A stretch of 64,000 nt of DNA from an uncultured Ruegeria sp. Lineage in GTDB: Bacteria; Pseudomonadota; Alphaproteobacteria; Rhodobacterales; Rhodobacteraceae. Below, piece after piece: positions 1 through 8,633 of this stretch (position 1 is its first letter; each line of letters begins with the position of its first letter). Position numbers and translations under genes: made by a program. The notes below the pieces were generated by a model that was not told the origin of the DNA, ran no database searches, and saw nothing but the letters and a program-made list of their open reading frames with translations. The stretch spans positions 124,001-188,000 of the forward strand of contig NZ_CANNGO010000003.1 of the NCBI RefSeq assembly GCF_947504215.1, in the 5' to 3' direction.

Positions 1-773
1 GTGACCACTTCGTCAGAGATATAGAGAACATCGTGCTTGTGGCAGACCTCAAGGCAGCGTTTGTGATAGCCTTCGGGGGGCACGATAACGCCGCCTGAGG
101 CGAGGATCGGTTCGGCGATAAAGGCTGCTACTTTGTCCGCGCCGAGTGATTGAATTGCTTCTTCCAAGTCCGCAATTTTTTCATCGAGAAATGCATCGAT
201 GCTTTGACCTTCGCCCCGGTGCAAGGGGTTCACATCGGGCAGAAAATGCGCCAGGTGATCGGCCTTATCCAGCCAAAGACGGTCCCGTTCTTTGCCGCTG
301 ACGCTGGCAGCCAGATACGTGCTGCCGTGATAGGCTTTTTGGCGTGAGATGATGATTTTCTTCTTTGGTTTGTTCAGCAGGTTGTTGCGGAAGTGGGTGA
401 ACCGAATGGCGGTATCCACCGCTGTTGATCCGCCGGTAGTGAAGAAGACGTTGTTCAGATCCCCCGGCGCGCGTTTGGCGATCTCACGGGCAAAGTGGCT
501 GGCAGTAGAATTGGTGGCATTGAATGGCGAGAAATAAGCAAGTTTACGAGCTTGCTCGGCCATTGCTTCGGCCATCTCCTCACGCCCATAGCCGATCTGA
601 GTACACCACATGCCGCCAGGCCCATCGATCAGCCGTTCACCCTTGTCGTTCACCACATGAATGCCGCTGGCCCCTTCCATAAACGTGCGATCGTTCTGAC
701 GAAGCGTTTGCATCCCCTCCCACGGGTGGAGGAAATGGTCATTGTCCCATTGTTTGGCGTCGGAGTTATCCAC
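1..773 (-). CDS. Class III (omega) aminotransferase, 3' end cut by window edge
   Basis: This is the N-terminal 257 codons of a PLP-dependent class III aminotransferase; the gene continues past the left edge. The translation carries the family's GGSTAVDTAIR segment, the KAYHGSTYLAASVSG segment and, at the edge, an ISDEVV motif whose Asp254 should contact the PLP pyridine nitrogen. The catalytic lysine lies outside the window. I chose a GTG start at 773 (protein begins MDNSDAKQWD), which overlaps the end of the MttB-like gene by eight bases, so translation is probably coupled. Members of this family transaminate omega-amines such as taurine, beta-alanine, GABA or putrescine, with pyruvate as usual acceptor. 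As the last visible gene of a demethylation operon it may process the amine left after demethylation. The substrate is inference. Confidence 0.85.
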   Translation of the reverse strand, partial: MDNSDAKQWDNDHFLHPWEGMQTLRQNDRTFMEGASGIHVVNDKGERLIDGPGGMWCTQIGYGREEMAEAMAEQARKLAYFSPFNATNSTASHFAREIAKRAPGDLNNVFFTTGGSTAVDTAIRFTHFRNNLLNKPKKKIIISRQKAYHGSTYLAASVSGKERDRLWLDKADHLAHFLPDVNPLHRGEGQSIDAFLDEKIADLEEAIQSLGADKVAAFIAEPILASGGVIVPPEGYHKRCLEVCHKHDVLYISDEVV

Positions 774-2328
774 GGCGAGCCATATCCTCAGTGCTCATGA
801 CGATCGAAAACTCTTCACGCACCTGCGCATCGGCAGCACCGAAATAGTTGGGGAAATGAGTGTCGAGGATGGAATTGGCCTTATCTCGGGCGCGATCCAG
901 CAGGTCAGTTTTACCTTCATTTTCCCAAGTATCTGTGCGTTCTCGATCCATCAGCTCGGGGTAGATGAATTCGCTCGTCATATAATTCAAAGTGTGGGGG
1001 TTCCCCAAAAAATGGCCCGGGTCGATGGCGCATTTGTGGATGATGTCAACCGCCATGGTTTCGTCGGTCACTTCGATGCCACGCAAGGAACGCAAAATCA
1101 TTCCACCCGCCTCATCGTCGATCACCATGCTTTCAAAACTGCAGCCCATGAGTGAACCGATCATGCCGCCGAATTCACAAAGGCGATTGGCACCCGCATG
1201 GGCGGCCAGTGTAAAGGTCAACGCTTTTTCCAACCCGTATTGGGCGTCCGGAATTTTGGCGTCGGTCATACCCGCGCCCACAGAAGTAGGCAGGTTATAG
1301 AAATTGCCCATTTGAACGGCTGCCGCTGCGATCAAGGCCTGTTCGCCGCTGCCGCCGGTGAACGACCCGCTGCGCAGGTCGGTTATAAAGGGCCATGCAG
1401 CAAAGCAGATTGGACAGCCAGGTGTAATCAGGTTGACGATGGCCACGCAGGCGAGCGTTTCGGCGACGGTTTGCACCAGCGTCCCGGCAAGGGTTGCGGG
1501 CGCAGTAGCACCGGCCTGAGGTGGAACGGCCAGATCGACGGTCAAGCCCAGTTTAGCGGTGTCAATCATTATCTCCATGTTTTCCTTGCCGATCCTTAGC
1601 GGCGAGACCATGGGGCAGCCGCCAAAGATGACGCTGGGCTTTTTCATGAAGCTGCCTTCACCACCCTGGGCGAGATCAAACATACGGATGGCATGGGGGA
1701 TATGGCTGCGGTCGCGAAAGGTCAGACAGGCGGGTTTCTGACTGCCGGCCAGTATCGCATAGATGGTGTTCATATCGTGCGAAAGGTCGTCAGTTACATC
1801 GGTCGCCAGCACCGTGTCACCCAGCATATGAATGTTTTCCAGGCGGTCCACCAGCCGGGTGAAATCATAAACATCACGCAATACAGAAGGGCGGTAGCTT
1901 TTGGTCTCAGAATCAAACGTGGTCACGGCTGTACCAGAGTTGGCGAAATAAACGCTTTCCGCCGTGCAATGCATGTCGTCTTTGCCTTCTCGCTCACCAC
2001 GGGCATAAACATAGAACTCGGTGCCAGCTCCGGCGAGGATGTCTTCAATCAGGGCGCGCGGGAAACACAGGCGGTTATGTTCATTCATCACCGCGCCTTT
2101 GGGCAAGACCAGGTCGAGGAGTTCCGGGAAATGATCGGAGATACCGGTTCTCTCCAAAACTGTCAGTGCAGCATTGTGGATGTTTTCAATATCAACCTGC
2201 GACAAAGGCCGATAGCGCCCTCCGCTCAAGCCGCCACGAACGGCTTCGTTGCCGGTTGTCGCCTCTTGCACCTTGATGCGCGCCGCGCGCCCGCCGCCGC
2301 CCCGGCGTCGTGTTCTCACTTCAGCCAT
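766..2328 (-). CDS. MttB-family (COG5598) trimethylamine/betaine methyltransferase-like protein
   Basis: This 520-residue protein matches the non-pyrrolysine MttB family (trimethylamine methyltransferase superfamily). Recognisable segments are GSQKPACLTFRD, the FGGCPMVSPLR segment and the GMTDAKIPDAQ-to-FEFGGMIGS-like barrel region near residues 340-400. Characterised members of the family, such as MtgB, move a methyl group from a quaternary amine to a corrinoid protein. No in-frame amber codon needs to be read, so it is not the pyrrolysine form. It overlaps the upstream Rieske gene by eight bases and the downstream aminotransferase gene by eight, so it is embedded in the operon. No corrinoid-binding partner is visible in the window, so the methyl acceptor is unknown. 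The first 20 residues are basic and low-complexity. The family call is firm; the substrate is not. Confidence 0.85.
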   Translation of the reverse strand: MAEVRTRRRGGGGRAARIKVQEATTGNEAVRGGLSGGRYRPLSQVDIENIHNAALTVLERTGISDHFPELLDLVLPKGAVMNEHNRLCFPRALIEDILAGAGTEFYVYARGEREGKDDMHCTAESVYFANSGTAVTTFDSETKSYRPSVLRDVYDFTRLVDRLENIHMLGDTVLATDVTDDLSHDMNTIYAILAGSQKPACLTFRDRSHIPHAIRMFDLAQGGEGSFMKKPSVIFGGCPMVSPLRIGKENMEIMIDTAKLGLTVDLAVPPQAGATAPATLAGTLVQTVAETLACVAIVNLITPGCPICFAAWPFITDLRSGSFTGGSGEQALIAAAAVQMGNFYNLPTSVGAGMTDAKIPDAQYGLEKALTFTLAAHAGANRLCEFGGMIGSLMGCSFESMVIDDEAGGMILRSLRGIEVTDETMAVDIIHKCAIDPGHFLGNPHTLNYMTSEFIYPELMDRERTDTWENEGKTDLLDRARDKANSILDTHFPNYFGAADAQVREEFSIVMSTEDMARRG

Positions 2329-3553
2329 GGATCGCGATCCTCTGTTCTTGTTCCGGTCCGATCATGGCAAAATAGAAATCGTAAAAAGCCTGTAGCGAGG
2401 TTTCCATTTCGCCCAATGGCCCAGGTTGGAAGTGGTGAGAGTTTACGCCCGATTGGTTGTGGCGAATGATGCGTTCGTCGTCCAGCGATGTGACATGCCA
2501 CAGCCAGGTCAGGTCATCCTTGTCATAGTCAGCGCCATCTTCAGCATCGCTGCGCACGAACCAAACCACCTGAATATCTGTTTCCTGCAGTTTGCGGGGA
2601 ATGAAACGATAACCGACCATGTGATCGGAGTAGATGAGGAACCAGTTGAGCGGGCCGATGCCGAGATCGGTTGCGCCGCCGTCGAACGACATCAGCGATC
2701 CCAAAAGCGGTGCAAGGGCTTCACCCGTTTTGCTGCCGGTTTTGTAGCCTTCGTAAAGGGGATAGCGGCGGTAATAGGCACTGGTAAAGGGGGTTGTGGC
2801 CGCCGCCCCAATCAGCTCCAATTCATCTGTGGAAAGACCCGCGTCTTTCGCGCGTTCCCTCAATGGCCCGACCAAACCCTTCATTTCCTGCGGTGATTTC
2901 AGGCTGTGTGAGCGGGAGTATTCCTTGTGTGCCGGGCCGCAGTGATAACATTCAAGATAGTTTTCAACCGCTAGTTTCCAGTTGGCAGGCACAGGGAACG
3001 ATGCTGTGTGAGCGATTTTAAGATCATTCAAACCATAAGGCGCCGTGAGCGGAGCAAGCTGCGCTAAGACAGTGTCTAGGGCTGGTGTTGCGGCGTCAGC
3101 AGAGGCAAAAATCAACCCTTGAAAAACGGAGATCTGTACCGGGAACAATCCGTATTTCGATGGATCGAAATCGGCTCCCATGTTCTGACCTGCACGCAGC
3201 TTTCCAGAAAGCTCAAACGTCCAGGCGTGATAGGGACAAACGAAAACGCGCGCGCGGCCCTCCGCTTTGGTGCAGACCCGTGATCCCCGATGTCGGCAGA
3301 CGTTTTGATGGGCGCGGATTTCTCCATCAAGGTCGCGAACGACGATTATTGATTCTGGGCCATAGTCAAACAGGAAATAGTCGCCCGGATTGGGAATTTG
3401 GCTTTCATGCCCGACCCACAGCCAATTGCGATTCCAGACCTGAGCTATGTCATAGTCATAGATATCTTGCGACGTATAGAACCCACGGGGCATGGCATGG
3501 CCGAGCCTATGCGAGGCGATCAGATCATCCAAGTCAAGTGTACGGTTGGGCAT
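2321..3553 (-). CDS. Rieske non-haem iron oxygenase, betaine-demethylase-like
   Basis: This 410-residue protein is the oxygenase component of a Rieske-type oxygenase. The Rieske cluster ligands are Cys86-x-His88 and Cys106-x2-His109. The mononuclear iron histidines are His204 and His209 in the ECYHCGPAH segment. The C-terminal half resembles betaine oxygenases (GbcA, stachydrine demethylase Stc2, CntA) in segments such as RHNQSGVNS, rather than aromatic-ring dioxygenases. Such enzymes oxidise an N-methyl group of a quaternary ammonium compound, releasing formaldehyde. No separate ferredoxin or reductase gene is adjacent; the TMADH-like gene just upstream is joined by a one-base TAATG overlap. 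Likely substrates are proline betaine, carnitine-type or other betaines, which cannot be resolved from sequence alone. Confidence 0.88.
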   Translation of the reverse strand: MPNRTLDLDDLIASHRLGHAMPRGFYTSQDIYDYDIAQVWNRNWLWVGHESQIPNPGDYFLFDYGPESIIVVRDLDGEIRAHQNVCRHRGSRVCTKAEGRARVFVCPYHAWTFELSGKLRAGQNMGADFDPSKYGLFPVQISVFQGLIFASADAATPALDTVLAQLAPLTAPYGLNDLKIAHTASFPVPANWKLAVENYLECYHCGPAHKEYSRSHSLKSPQEMKGLVGPLRERAKDAGLSTDELELIGAAATTPFTSAYYRRYPLYEGYKTGSKTGEALAPLLGSLMSFDGGATDLGIGPLNWFLIYSDHMVGYRFIPRKLQETDIQVVWFVRSDAEDGADYDKDDLTWLWHVTSLDDERIIRHNQSGVNSHHFQPGPLGEMETSLQAFYDFYFAMIGPEQEQRIAIHG

Positions 3554-5613
3554 TACGCCTCCTCCAGATCGATGATTTCACGACGGAACCAATCTTTTTC
3601 GGCCTCATTCTTCGGGCGTTCGAAATTCCTCGCCGCGCGGTGCCCTGAGAAAACGGCGTCGACGATTAGACCGGGTTGGGCGGCGTCGCCGATCAGTTCC
3701 AGAGTTTTGAGTTCCAGGGGTTTCAAAGCGTCGTATAGCGCAGTTTCGCGCGTACGCTCGGTGATCAAAACAACCGATGAGCAGACGATTTCAGTTTCGC
3801 GACCTGAAAACATGCAGGTAACCGTCGCCGTTTGACCAGAGAAAGCGCCCAAGGATTGATTGCATCGAATGTCCACACCCAATTCAATGAGCCGCGCTTG
3901 AATGCGGTGTTGCTCAAGCGTGTAAGTCGTAAAGCTGGAGATCAGGCTCTCAGGTGTGGCAAAAACAACTTCGTGGCCTGCCCTCGCCAGTTTTTCAGCG
4001 AGTACGTCAGCGATATAAATATGATCATCGTCATAGATCAGTACCGGACCATTGGGGGGAATTTTGCCGGACAATATGTCGTCTGGCGTCAGGATGTTGG
4101 CGCTACTGCCGATCTCTGGGGCATTGCGGATCGTGTTGCGTCCGACACCATCACGTCGCCACTTTGATCCCGTGGCCAAAAAGACATTCCGAATGCCCAA
4201 CTCCACGACTTGCTCTGCGCCCAATGCACTCTCGGTGAACATCTCAACATTGCTACGTTGTGCTAGATCGTTCAGCCGGTAATCCATCACGCGGCCCCAG
4301 GCGGAAAGTCCGGGCAACTTACTTTCTGTCGCAACACGCCCGCCAAATTCGCCGGCGCCCTCTGCCAAGGTCACACCATAGCCGCGACGGGCTAGCTGCA
4401 TGGCGCATTCAAGGCCTGCTGGACCACTACCAATGACCAAGGCTTGCTCCTCGGACCCTCGCTTCTGAATAATCTCCGGGTGCCAGCCGCGCCGCCATTC
4501 TTCACCCATCGTAGGGTTTTGGGTGCAGCGGATCGGGATGCCGATGTTGTCTGAGGCCACGCAAATATTGCAGCCGATGCATTCACGGATTTCGTCGATG
4601 CGACCTTCTTCGATTTTCTTCGGAATAAAAGGGTCGGCTATGGAAGGGCGGGCGGCTCCGATAAGATCGACAATGCCTTTCTTCACCATCGACAGCATCA
4701 TATCGGGCGACGTCAGGCGGCCCACGCCAACCACCGGTTTTCCGGTGACTTGTTTGACGAAAGACAGATAGTCATTTTGATACCCGTCTTGGGGCTGAAA
4801 GCGTGTTGTGGCGCTGTCGTTTTCCCAACCTGAAACATTCACATCCCAAAGGTCTGGCAGATCTGACAACAACTCCACCACTGCTCGGCCTTCCTCTGCC
4901 GCCTGCATCCCATCTGGGCCTTGCATTTCGTCAATGGCAAACCGGAGGGCGACGGCGCAGGTATCTCCGACAGCCTCGCGCGTATCTTCCAACAATTCAC
5001 GCGCCAAACGCACGCGGTTTTCCAGAGAACCGCCATATTCATCGGTCCGGCTATTCATGTGTGGCAGCATGAAATGCTGGGCAATGGACATTGAGTGACC
5101 AGCATAGACATAGATGATATCGGCTCCTGCAGCCTTCGCTCGCAGCGCGGCGTCCCGATGCCAGCGACGAAACACGCGAATGTCTTCTTTGTCCATGGCG
5201 CGGGCCTGTTTGGGCATGGCGGAATCGGAGCTCATTTCGGAGGGCGCGATCAGGGGCGCGCGGCTAAGATGATTGGGCGCATGATTGCCATTGTGCACCA
5301 ATTGAATGGCTGCCAATGCACCGTGTTTATGCACGGCGTCGGTCATCAGGCGCAGGGCAGGAATATCGCGCTCGTCCCAAAGACGCCCTTCTGGAAATGG
5401 AGACAGGTCAGAACTGGGGTGAATTTCAGTTTCCTGGTTCGCAACCACCGCCCATCCGCCTTCCGCCTTCATTCCCCGAACCGCCGCATCTGCGCGCGGG
5501 CGCATGTGCCCTAAGCCGGTGCAATGGGGCACTTGGTAGAAGCGGTTCTTGGCCTTGACTGGACCGATCTGTACCGGTTCAAATAGCAAGGCGTATGGGT
5601 TCGCGTCCGACAT
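3553..5613 (-). CDS. TMADH-like iron-sulfur flavoprotein, N-methylamine dehydrogenase
   Basis: This 686-residue protein has the full architecture of trimethylamine/dimethylamine/histamine dehydrogenases. An N-terminal FMN barrel has Cys31 in the VPHC motif, where TMADH links FMN covalently. A [4Fe-4S] site follows (Cys345, Cys348, Cys351, Cys363), then a C-terminal dinucleotide-binding half beginning with GSGPAG at 395-400. The Tyr/His/Asp triad of TMADH is kept as Tyr170, His173 and Asp266. Two of the three aromatic-bowl residues that hold the trimethylammonium group are replaced: Glu61 sits where TMADH has Tyr60 and Asp355 where it has Trp355; Trp263 remains. The substrate is therefore probably not trimethylamine; a secondary or tertiary amino acid such as an N-methyl amino acid fits better. 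Related proteins act in stachydrine catabolism beside a Rieske oxygenase. Confidence 0.88.
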   Translation of the reverse strand: MSDANPYALLFEPVQIGPVKAKNRFYQVPHCTGLGHMRPRADAAVRGMKAEGGWAVVANQETEIHPSSDLSPFPEGRLWDERDIPALRLMTDAVHKHGALAAIQLVHNGNHAPNHLSRAPLIAPSEMSSDSAMPKQARAMDKEDIRVFRRWHRDAALRAKAAGADIIYVYAGHSMSIAQHFMLPHMNSRTDEYGGSLENRVRLARELLEDTREAVGDTCAVALRFAIDEMQGPDGMQAAEEGRAVVELLSDLPDLWDVNVSGWENDSATTRFQPQDGYQNDYLSFVKQVTGKPVVGVGRLTSPDMMLSMVKKGIVDLIGAARPSIADPFIPKKIEEGRIDEIRECIGCNICVASDNIGIPIRCTQNPTMGEEWRRGWHPEIIQKRGSEEQALVIGSGPAGLECAMQLARRGYGVTLAEGAGEFGGRVATESKLPGLSAWGRVMDYRLNDLAQRSNVEMFTESALGAEQVVELGIRNVFLATGSKWRRDGVGRNTIRNAPEIGSSANILTPDDILSGKIPPNGPVLIYDDDHIYIADVLAEKLARAGHEVVFATPESLISSFTTYTLEQHRIQARLIELGVDIRCNQSLGAFSGQTATVTCMFSGRETEIVCSSVVLITERTRETALYDALKPLELKTLELIGDAAQPGLIVDAVFSGHRAARNFERPKNEAEKDWFRREIIDLEEA

Positions 5614-5637
5614 TTCGCGCGTTTCCTGTGGTTTAAG

Positions 5638-5659
5638 GGCCCGGGCCGTAGCCCCGGCC
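5638..5659 (-). terminator. GC-rich hairpin after the binding-protein gene
   Basis: Two nine-base arms (5638-5646 and 5651-5659) pair with one mismatch around a CGTA loop, between the binding-protein gene and the TMADH-like gene. There is no clear U-tract. It may protect the binding-protein mRNA 3' end or attenuate readthrough, as is common after ABC binding-protein genes. Confidence 0.35.
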
Positions 5660-5669
5660 GATTTGCTGT

Positions 5670-6731
5670 CTAGAAACCTGCTTTGATCCGCTCGAACTCG
5701 GCCAACATCTTGGCTTCCAGTTCAGGGTTCACAGCATCAAAGAACAAGCTGCCTTCAAAGAAGCTTTTTGGATCGGCAAAACCATAGGCCTCAATGCTGG
5801 CTTGATCGGCAATTTCAAACGCTCTTGCATTGGCATGGGGATAACCCCAATTCTCGATGATGTACTGACCAGAGCCTGGTTCGGACAGGGCGTTCAACAG
5901 GTCATAAATCTGCTCTTCATCTGTGGTCGAGGACTTCAGATGTACATACCCGCAAACCCACGTAGCAATGCCCTTGTCTACATCACGCATCATGGCAGCG
6001 GGCACTTCGTTCCAGATCAGGTTCAGTTCCGATTGGTTCCAGGCCCAGCCCATCTCAATCTCACCACTGGTCATTGCCTGGTCCAACTGACCTGCATCGG
6101 ACCAGTAGAAGCGCATATTGGGGTGGATTGCACGCAGGAAGTCGGAGGCTTCCTTGAACTGTGCATCGGTCAGGTTGGTATAGTTGTCAGCGTTGCCGGT
6201 TGCGAGCGAGGCTAAAGCATAGGCGGATGAGGCCGCGTCTGGGATCGAGATTTTTCCTGCATAGGCCGGGTCCGACAAAAGCTGCAGCGAGATATCATCG
6301 CCTGAGATTTTATCGGTGCGATAGATCAATCCGGTGTTACCCCATTCAAAAGGCAACATGTACAGGTTGCCGTCTATGACAATGCCGTCGACCTCCTTGA
6401 TTTCGGGCAACATGTCCGCCCAGTTGGTCAGCCTGCTTTCGTCCAAGGGCTGGATCAGGTCCGCTGCCACCCATTTGCGCACGGCGTCCGAGCAGGGGTG
6501 TGCCAGGTCTGCTGTGAAGCCGGACATCAGTTTGGTGAATGCCTCTTCCTGGCTGCCAAAGTAAGAATAGCTTGGCGCTTCATTCCCATGTTTCGCCATG
6601 TAGTTTGCGAAAAAACCCGGGTCTTCATAACCCGACCAGTCAAATACGCTTAGATCAGCGCCACCAGCGCTAACACTGCCAGCACTGGTGACGGTTGCAA
6701 ACGCAAACGCCGCAATTCTTTGAAGTTTCAT
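5670..6731 (-). CDS. PotD/PotF-type periplasmic substrate-binding protein
   Basis: This 353-residue protein is the periplasmic solute-binding component of a spermidine/putrescine-type ABC importer. It starts with a Sec signal peptide (a KLQR basic end, an Ala-rich core, cleavage probably after SVSA). The mature part begins with LSVFDWSGYEDP, typical of the family, and includes the YMLPFEWGNTGLIYRTDKI region that lines the ligand site. I chose the ATG at 6731 because AGGAGG lies six bases upstream; a longer reading frame upstream has no such signal and overlaps potA. The family binds polyamines but also betaines, opines and other cationic amino compounds. The downstream demethylases suggest a methylated amine or betaine as ligand, which is inference. 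Confidence 0.88.
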   Translation of the reverse strand: MKLQRIAAFAFATVTSAGSVSAGGADLSVFDWSGYEDPGFFANYMAKHGNEAPSYSYFGSQEEAFTKLMSGFTADLAHPCSDAVRKWVAADLIQPLDESRLTNWADMLPEIKEVDGIVIDGNLYMLPFEWGNTGLIYRTDKISGDDISLQLLSDPAYAGKISIPDAASSAYALASLATGNADNYTNLTDAQFKEASDFLRAIHPNMRFYWSDAGQLDQAMTSGEIEMGWAWNQSELNLIWNEVPAAMMRDVDKGIATWVCGYVHLKSSTTDEEQIYDLLNALSEPGSGQYIIENWGYPHANARAFEIADQASIEAYGFADPKSFFEGSLFFDAVNPELEAKMLAEFERIKAGF

Positions 6732-6753
6732 TTTTTCCTCCTGTTGGTTGTAT

Positions 6754-7848
6754 TCATTTGCCGCGGCCAAGGTCGATTGCACTAGCAGCTTGCAAGCCCA
6801 GCCAAACCGTGTCGCCACGATTGAAATCGACGGTGTGAAAGTAGTTGGGAACAGAAACAGCGATTGGTTTGTCATGGCCATCGACCGTGACGTGATAGTG
6901 AATGTTCTCGCCATAGAAGGCGACGTTGATGACCTTGCCTTGTACCGTCGCGGGGTAATCCTCGGGCTTTTCGGATTTGATCTCCAGCTGCTCAGGTCGG
7001 ATACCGATGATAATGCCTTTGCCCGGGTTCGTGACGTTGGGATTGCGGTCGATCTGCATGTTTCCAAATGCAGCAACATTGACTGAGAGAGCATTGTCTG
7101 ATTCGCCGGCGACTGAAGCGGGAAGGATGTTCATTTCACCAATAAAACTCGCCACCTCTTCGTCACATGGGCGTGCATAAAGTGAAGCGGGGGTGTCGAC
7201 CTGCGCCAAGCGCCCGTTGAACATGACACCAATGCGGTCGGACATTGTCATTGCTTCGTATTGGTCGTGAGTGACCATCACGAACGTGATCCCGAGCGAC
7301 TGCTGTAAGTTGCGCATTTCAAACTGCATTTGTTCGCGCAGCTTTTTATCAAGCGCTGAAAGCGGTTCGTCGAGCAAGAGCACCTTGGGCCGCATGATGA
7401 GCGCGCGCGCAAGCGCTACGCGCTGGCGTTGCCCTCCGGAAAGCTCATTCGCGCCACGCAACTGCAGCCCGCCAAGTTCGACCATCTCCAGCGCTTCCGC
7501 CACTCGGTTTTCGATTTCGGCTTTCGGGGCGCGCCCGCGAAGACCATAGGCTACGTTGTTTCCAACATTCAGATGCGGGAAGATAGCGTAGCTTTGAAAG
7601 ACCATGTTGGTGGGGCGGTTGTTTGCGGGGACCCCTTCCATGTTTCGTCCGTCGATTGTGACAGTGCCTTGGGTTGGGTCCTGAAATCCGGCGATCATGC
7701 GAAGTACAGTGGTCTTACCGCAGCCTGATGGCCCGAGGAGTGAGAAGAATTCACCTTCCTTCAGGTCCAGATTGATACCCGATGCTGCTGCAAAGCTGCC
7801 GTAGCGTTTCTCGACCCCGGAAAGTTCTATGATATTTTTTTCGATCAT
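6754..7848 (-). CDS. PotA/PotG-type ABC transporter ATPase
   Basis: This 364-residue cytoplasmic ATPase energises the importer. It has Walker A GPSGCGKTT, signature ELSGGQRQR, Walker B LLLDEPLSALD and switch His in VTHDQ. A C-terminal TOBE/OB domain of about 120 residues follows, as in spermidine/putrescine and iron-type ATPases. The ATG at 7848 overlaps the permease stop by one base (TGATG), with AAAGGAA upstream. It lies between the permease genes and the binding-protein gene, the reverse of the usual E. coli pot order but common in alphaproteobacteria. Confidence 0.9.
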   Translation of the reverse strand: MIEKNIIELSGVEKRYGSFAAASGINLDLKEGEFFSLLGPSGCGKTTVLRMIAGFQDPTQGTVTIDGRNMEGVPANNRPTNMVFQSYAIFPHLNVGNNVAYGLRGRAPKAEIENRVAEALEMVELGGLQLRGANELSGGQRQRVALARALIMRPKVLLLDEPLSALDKKLREQMQFEMRNLQQSLGITFVMVTHDQYEAMTMSDRIGVMFNGRLAQVDTPASLYARPCDEEVASFIGEMNILPASVAGESDNALSVNVAAFGNMQIDRNPNVTNPGKGIIIGIRPEQLEIKSEKPEDYPATVQGKVINVAFYGENIHYHVTVDGHDKPIAVSVPNYFHTVDFNRGDTVWLGLQAASAIDLGRGK

Positions 7849-8633
7849 CAGGTTCCTTTCCCGGAGGAGCGGCGGCGGAAATATTCGGCCAAAACGAGAA
7901 GCAGTACCGATGTGAAGAGGAGAATCGAACCAAGCGCCAGAACGTTCGGGAGTTTGGCCGGGAAGCGGATTTGGCTCCAAATATAGACCGGCAGAGTTGG
8001 TTGGTTGCCGGATAGGAAGAAGGCCAGGACGAACTCATCAAAGCTGACAGTGAAGGTCACAAGAATGCTGGCGATAATCCCTGGGGCGACGACCGGAAGC
8101 GTCACGCGCCGAAAGGTTTCGAAAACGCCAACGCCTAGGTCGTATGAGGCTTCCTCCAGTGAGGCGTCGAAGTCGTCGAAGGCGGATTTTAGGATTGAGA
8201 CAGCGAAAGGCAACGCCAGGAAAATGTGGCCAAGCGCCACTGTTACAAGAGACGGTTTGAGGCCCAGGAATAAGAACAGAACCAGCATTGAAGATGCGAC
8301 GATGATGCCGGGAATGACGAGGGGCAGCATGACCAAGCCCTCCGCTGCGCGCTGGCCTTTGAAACGGTAGCGTACGAATGCGCGAGCGGCGAATAGGCCT
8401 ATGGCGGTGGAGAGCAGCGCGGCAACAAAGCCGACGCCGATAGAATTCCACAGCGCTTGAATAAGCGTGTCCTGTTCACCCAGTTTTCGGTACCAGTCCA
8501 GCGTCCAACCCTTGATCGGGAATGCAACAATAGTACCAGAATTGAAGGAAAACAGCGGCAGGAAGAGAACGGGCAGATAGAGAAATGCCAGATAAAGGAG
8601 GGCATAACCAGTGAGGGTTGAAGGGCGTTTCAT
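7848..8633 (-). CDS. PotC/PotI-type ABC transporter permease
   Basis: This 261-residue inner-membrane permease has about six hydrophobic segments. The EAA loop around residues 160-185 (LEEASYDLGVGVFETFRRVTLP) couples it to the ATPase. The family is the PotC/PotI half of polyamine-type importers. It overlaps the upstream permease by four bases (ATGA) and the ATPase start by one base, so all transporter genes are probably translated from one message. Confidence 0.9.
   Translation of the reverse strand: MKRPSTLTGYALLYLAFLYLPVLFLPLFSFNSGTIVAFPIKGWTLDWYRKLGEQDTLIQALWNSIGVGFVAALLSTAIGLFAARAFVRYRFKGQRAAEGLVMLPLVIPGIIVASSMLVLFLFLGLKPSLVTVALGHIFLALPFAVSILKSAFDDFDASLEEASYDLGVGVFETFRRVTLPVVAPGIIASILVTFTVSFDEFVLAFFLSGNQPTLPVYIWSQIRFPAKLPNVLALGSILLFTSVLLLVLAEYFRRRSSGKGT

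Noticed and set aside
1693..2469. Long plus-strand frame opposite the MttB-like and Rieske genes
   Set aside because: It lies antisense to well-supported genes, lacks a ribosome site and shows no protein-family features. Similar shadow frames elsewhere were dropped for the same reason.
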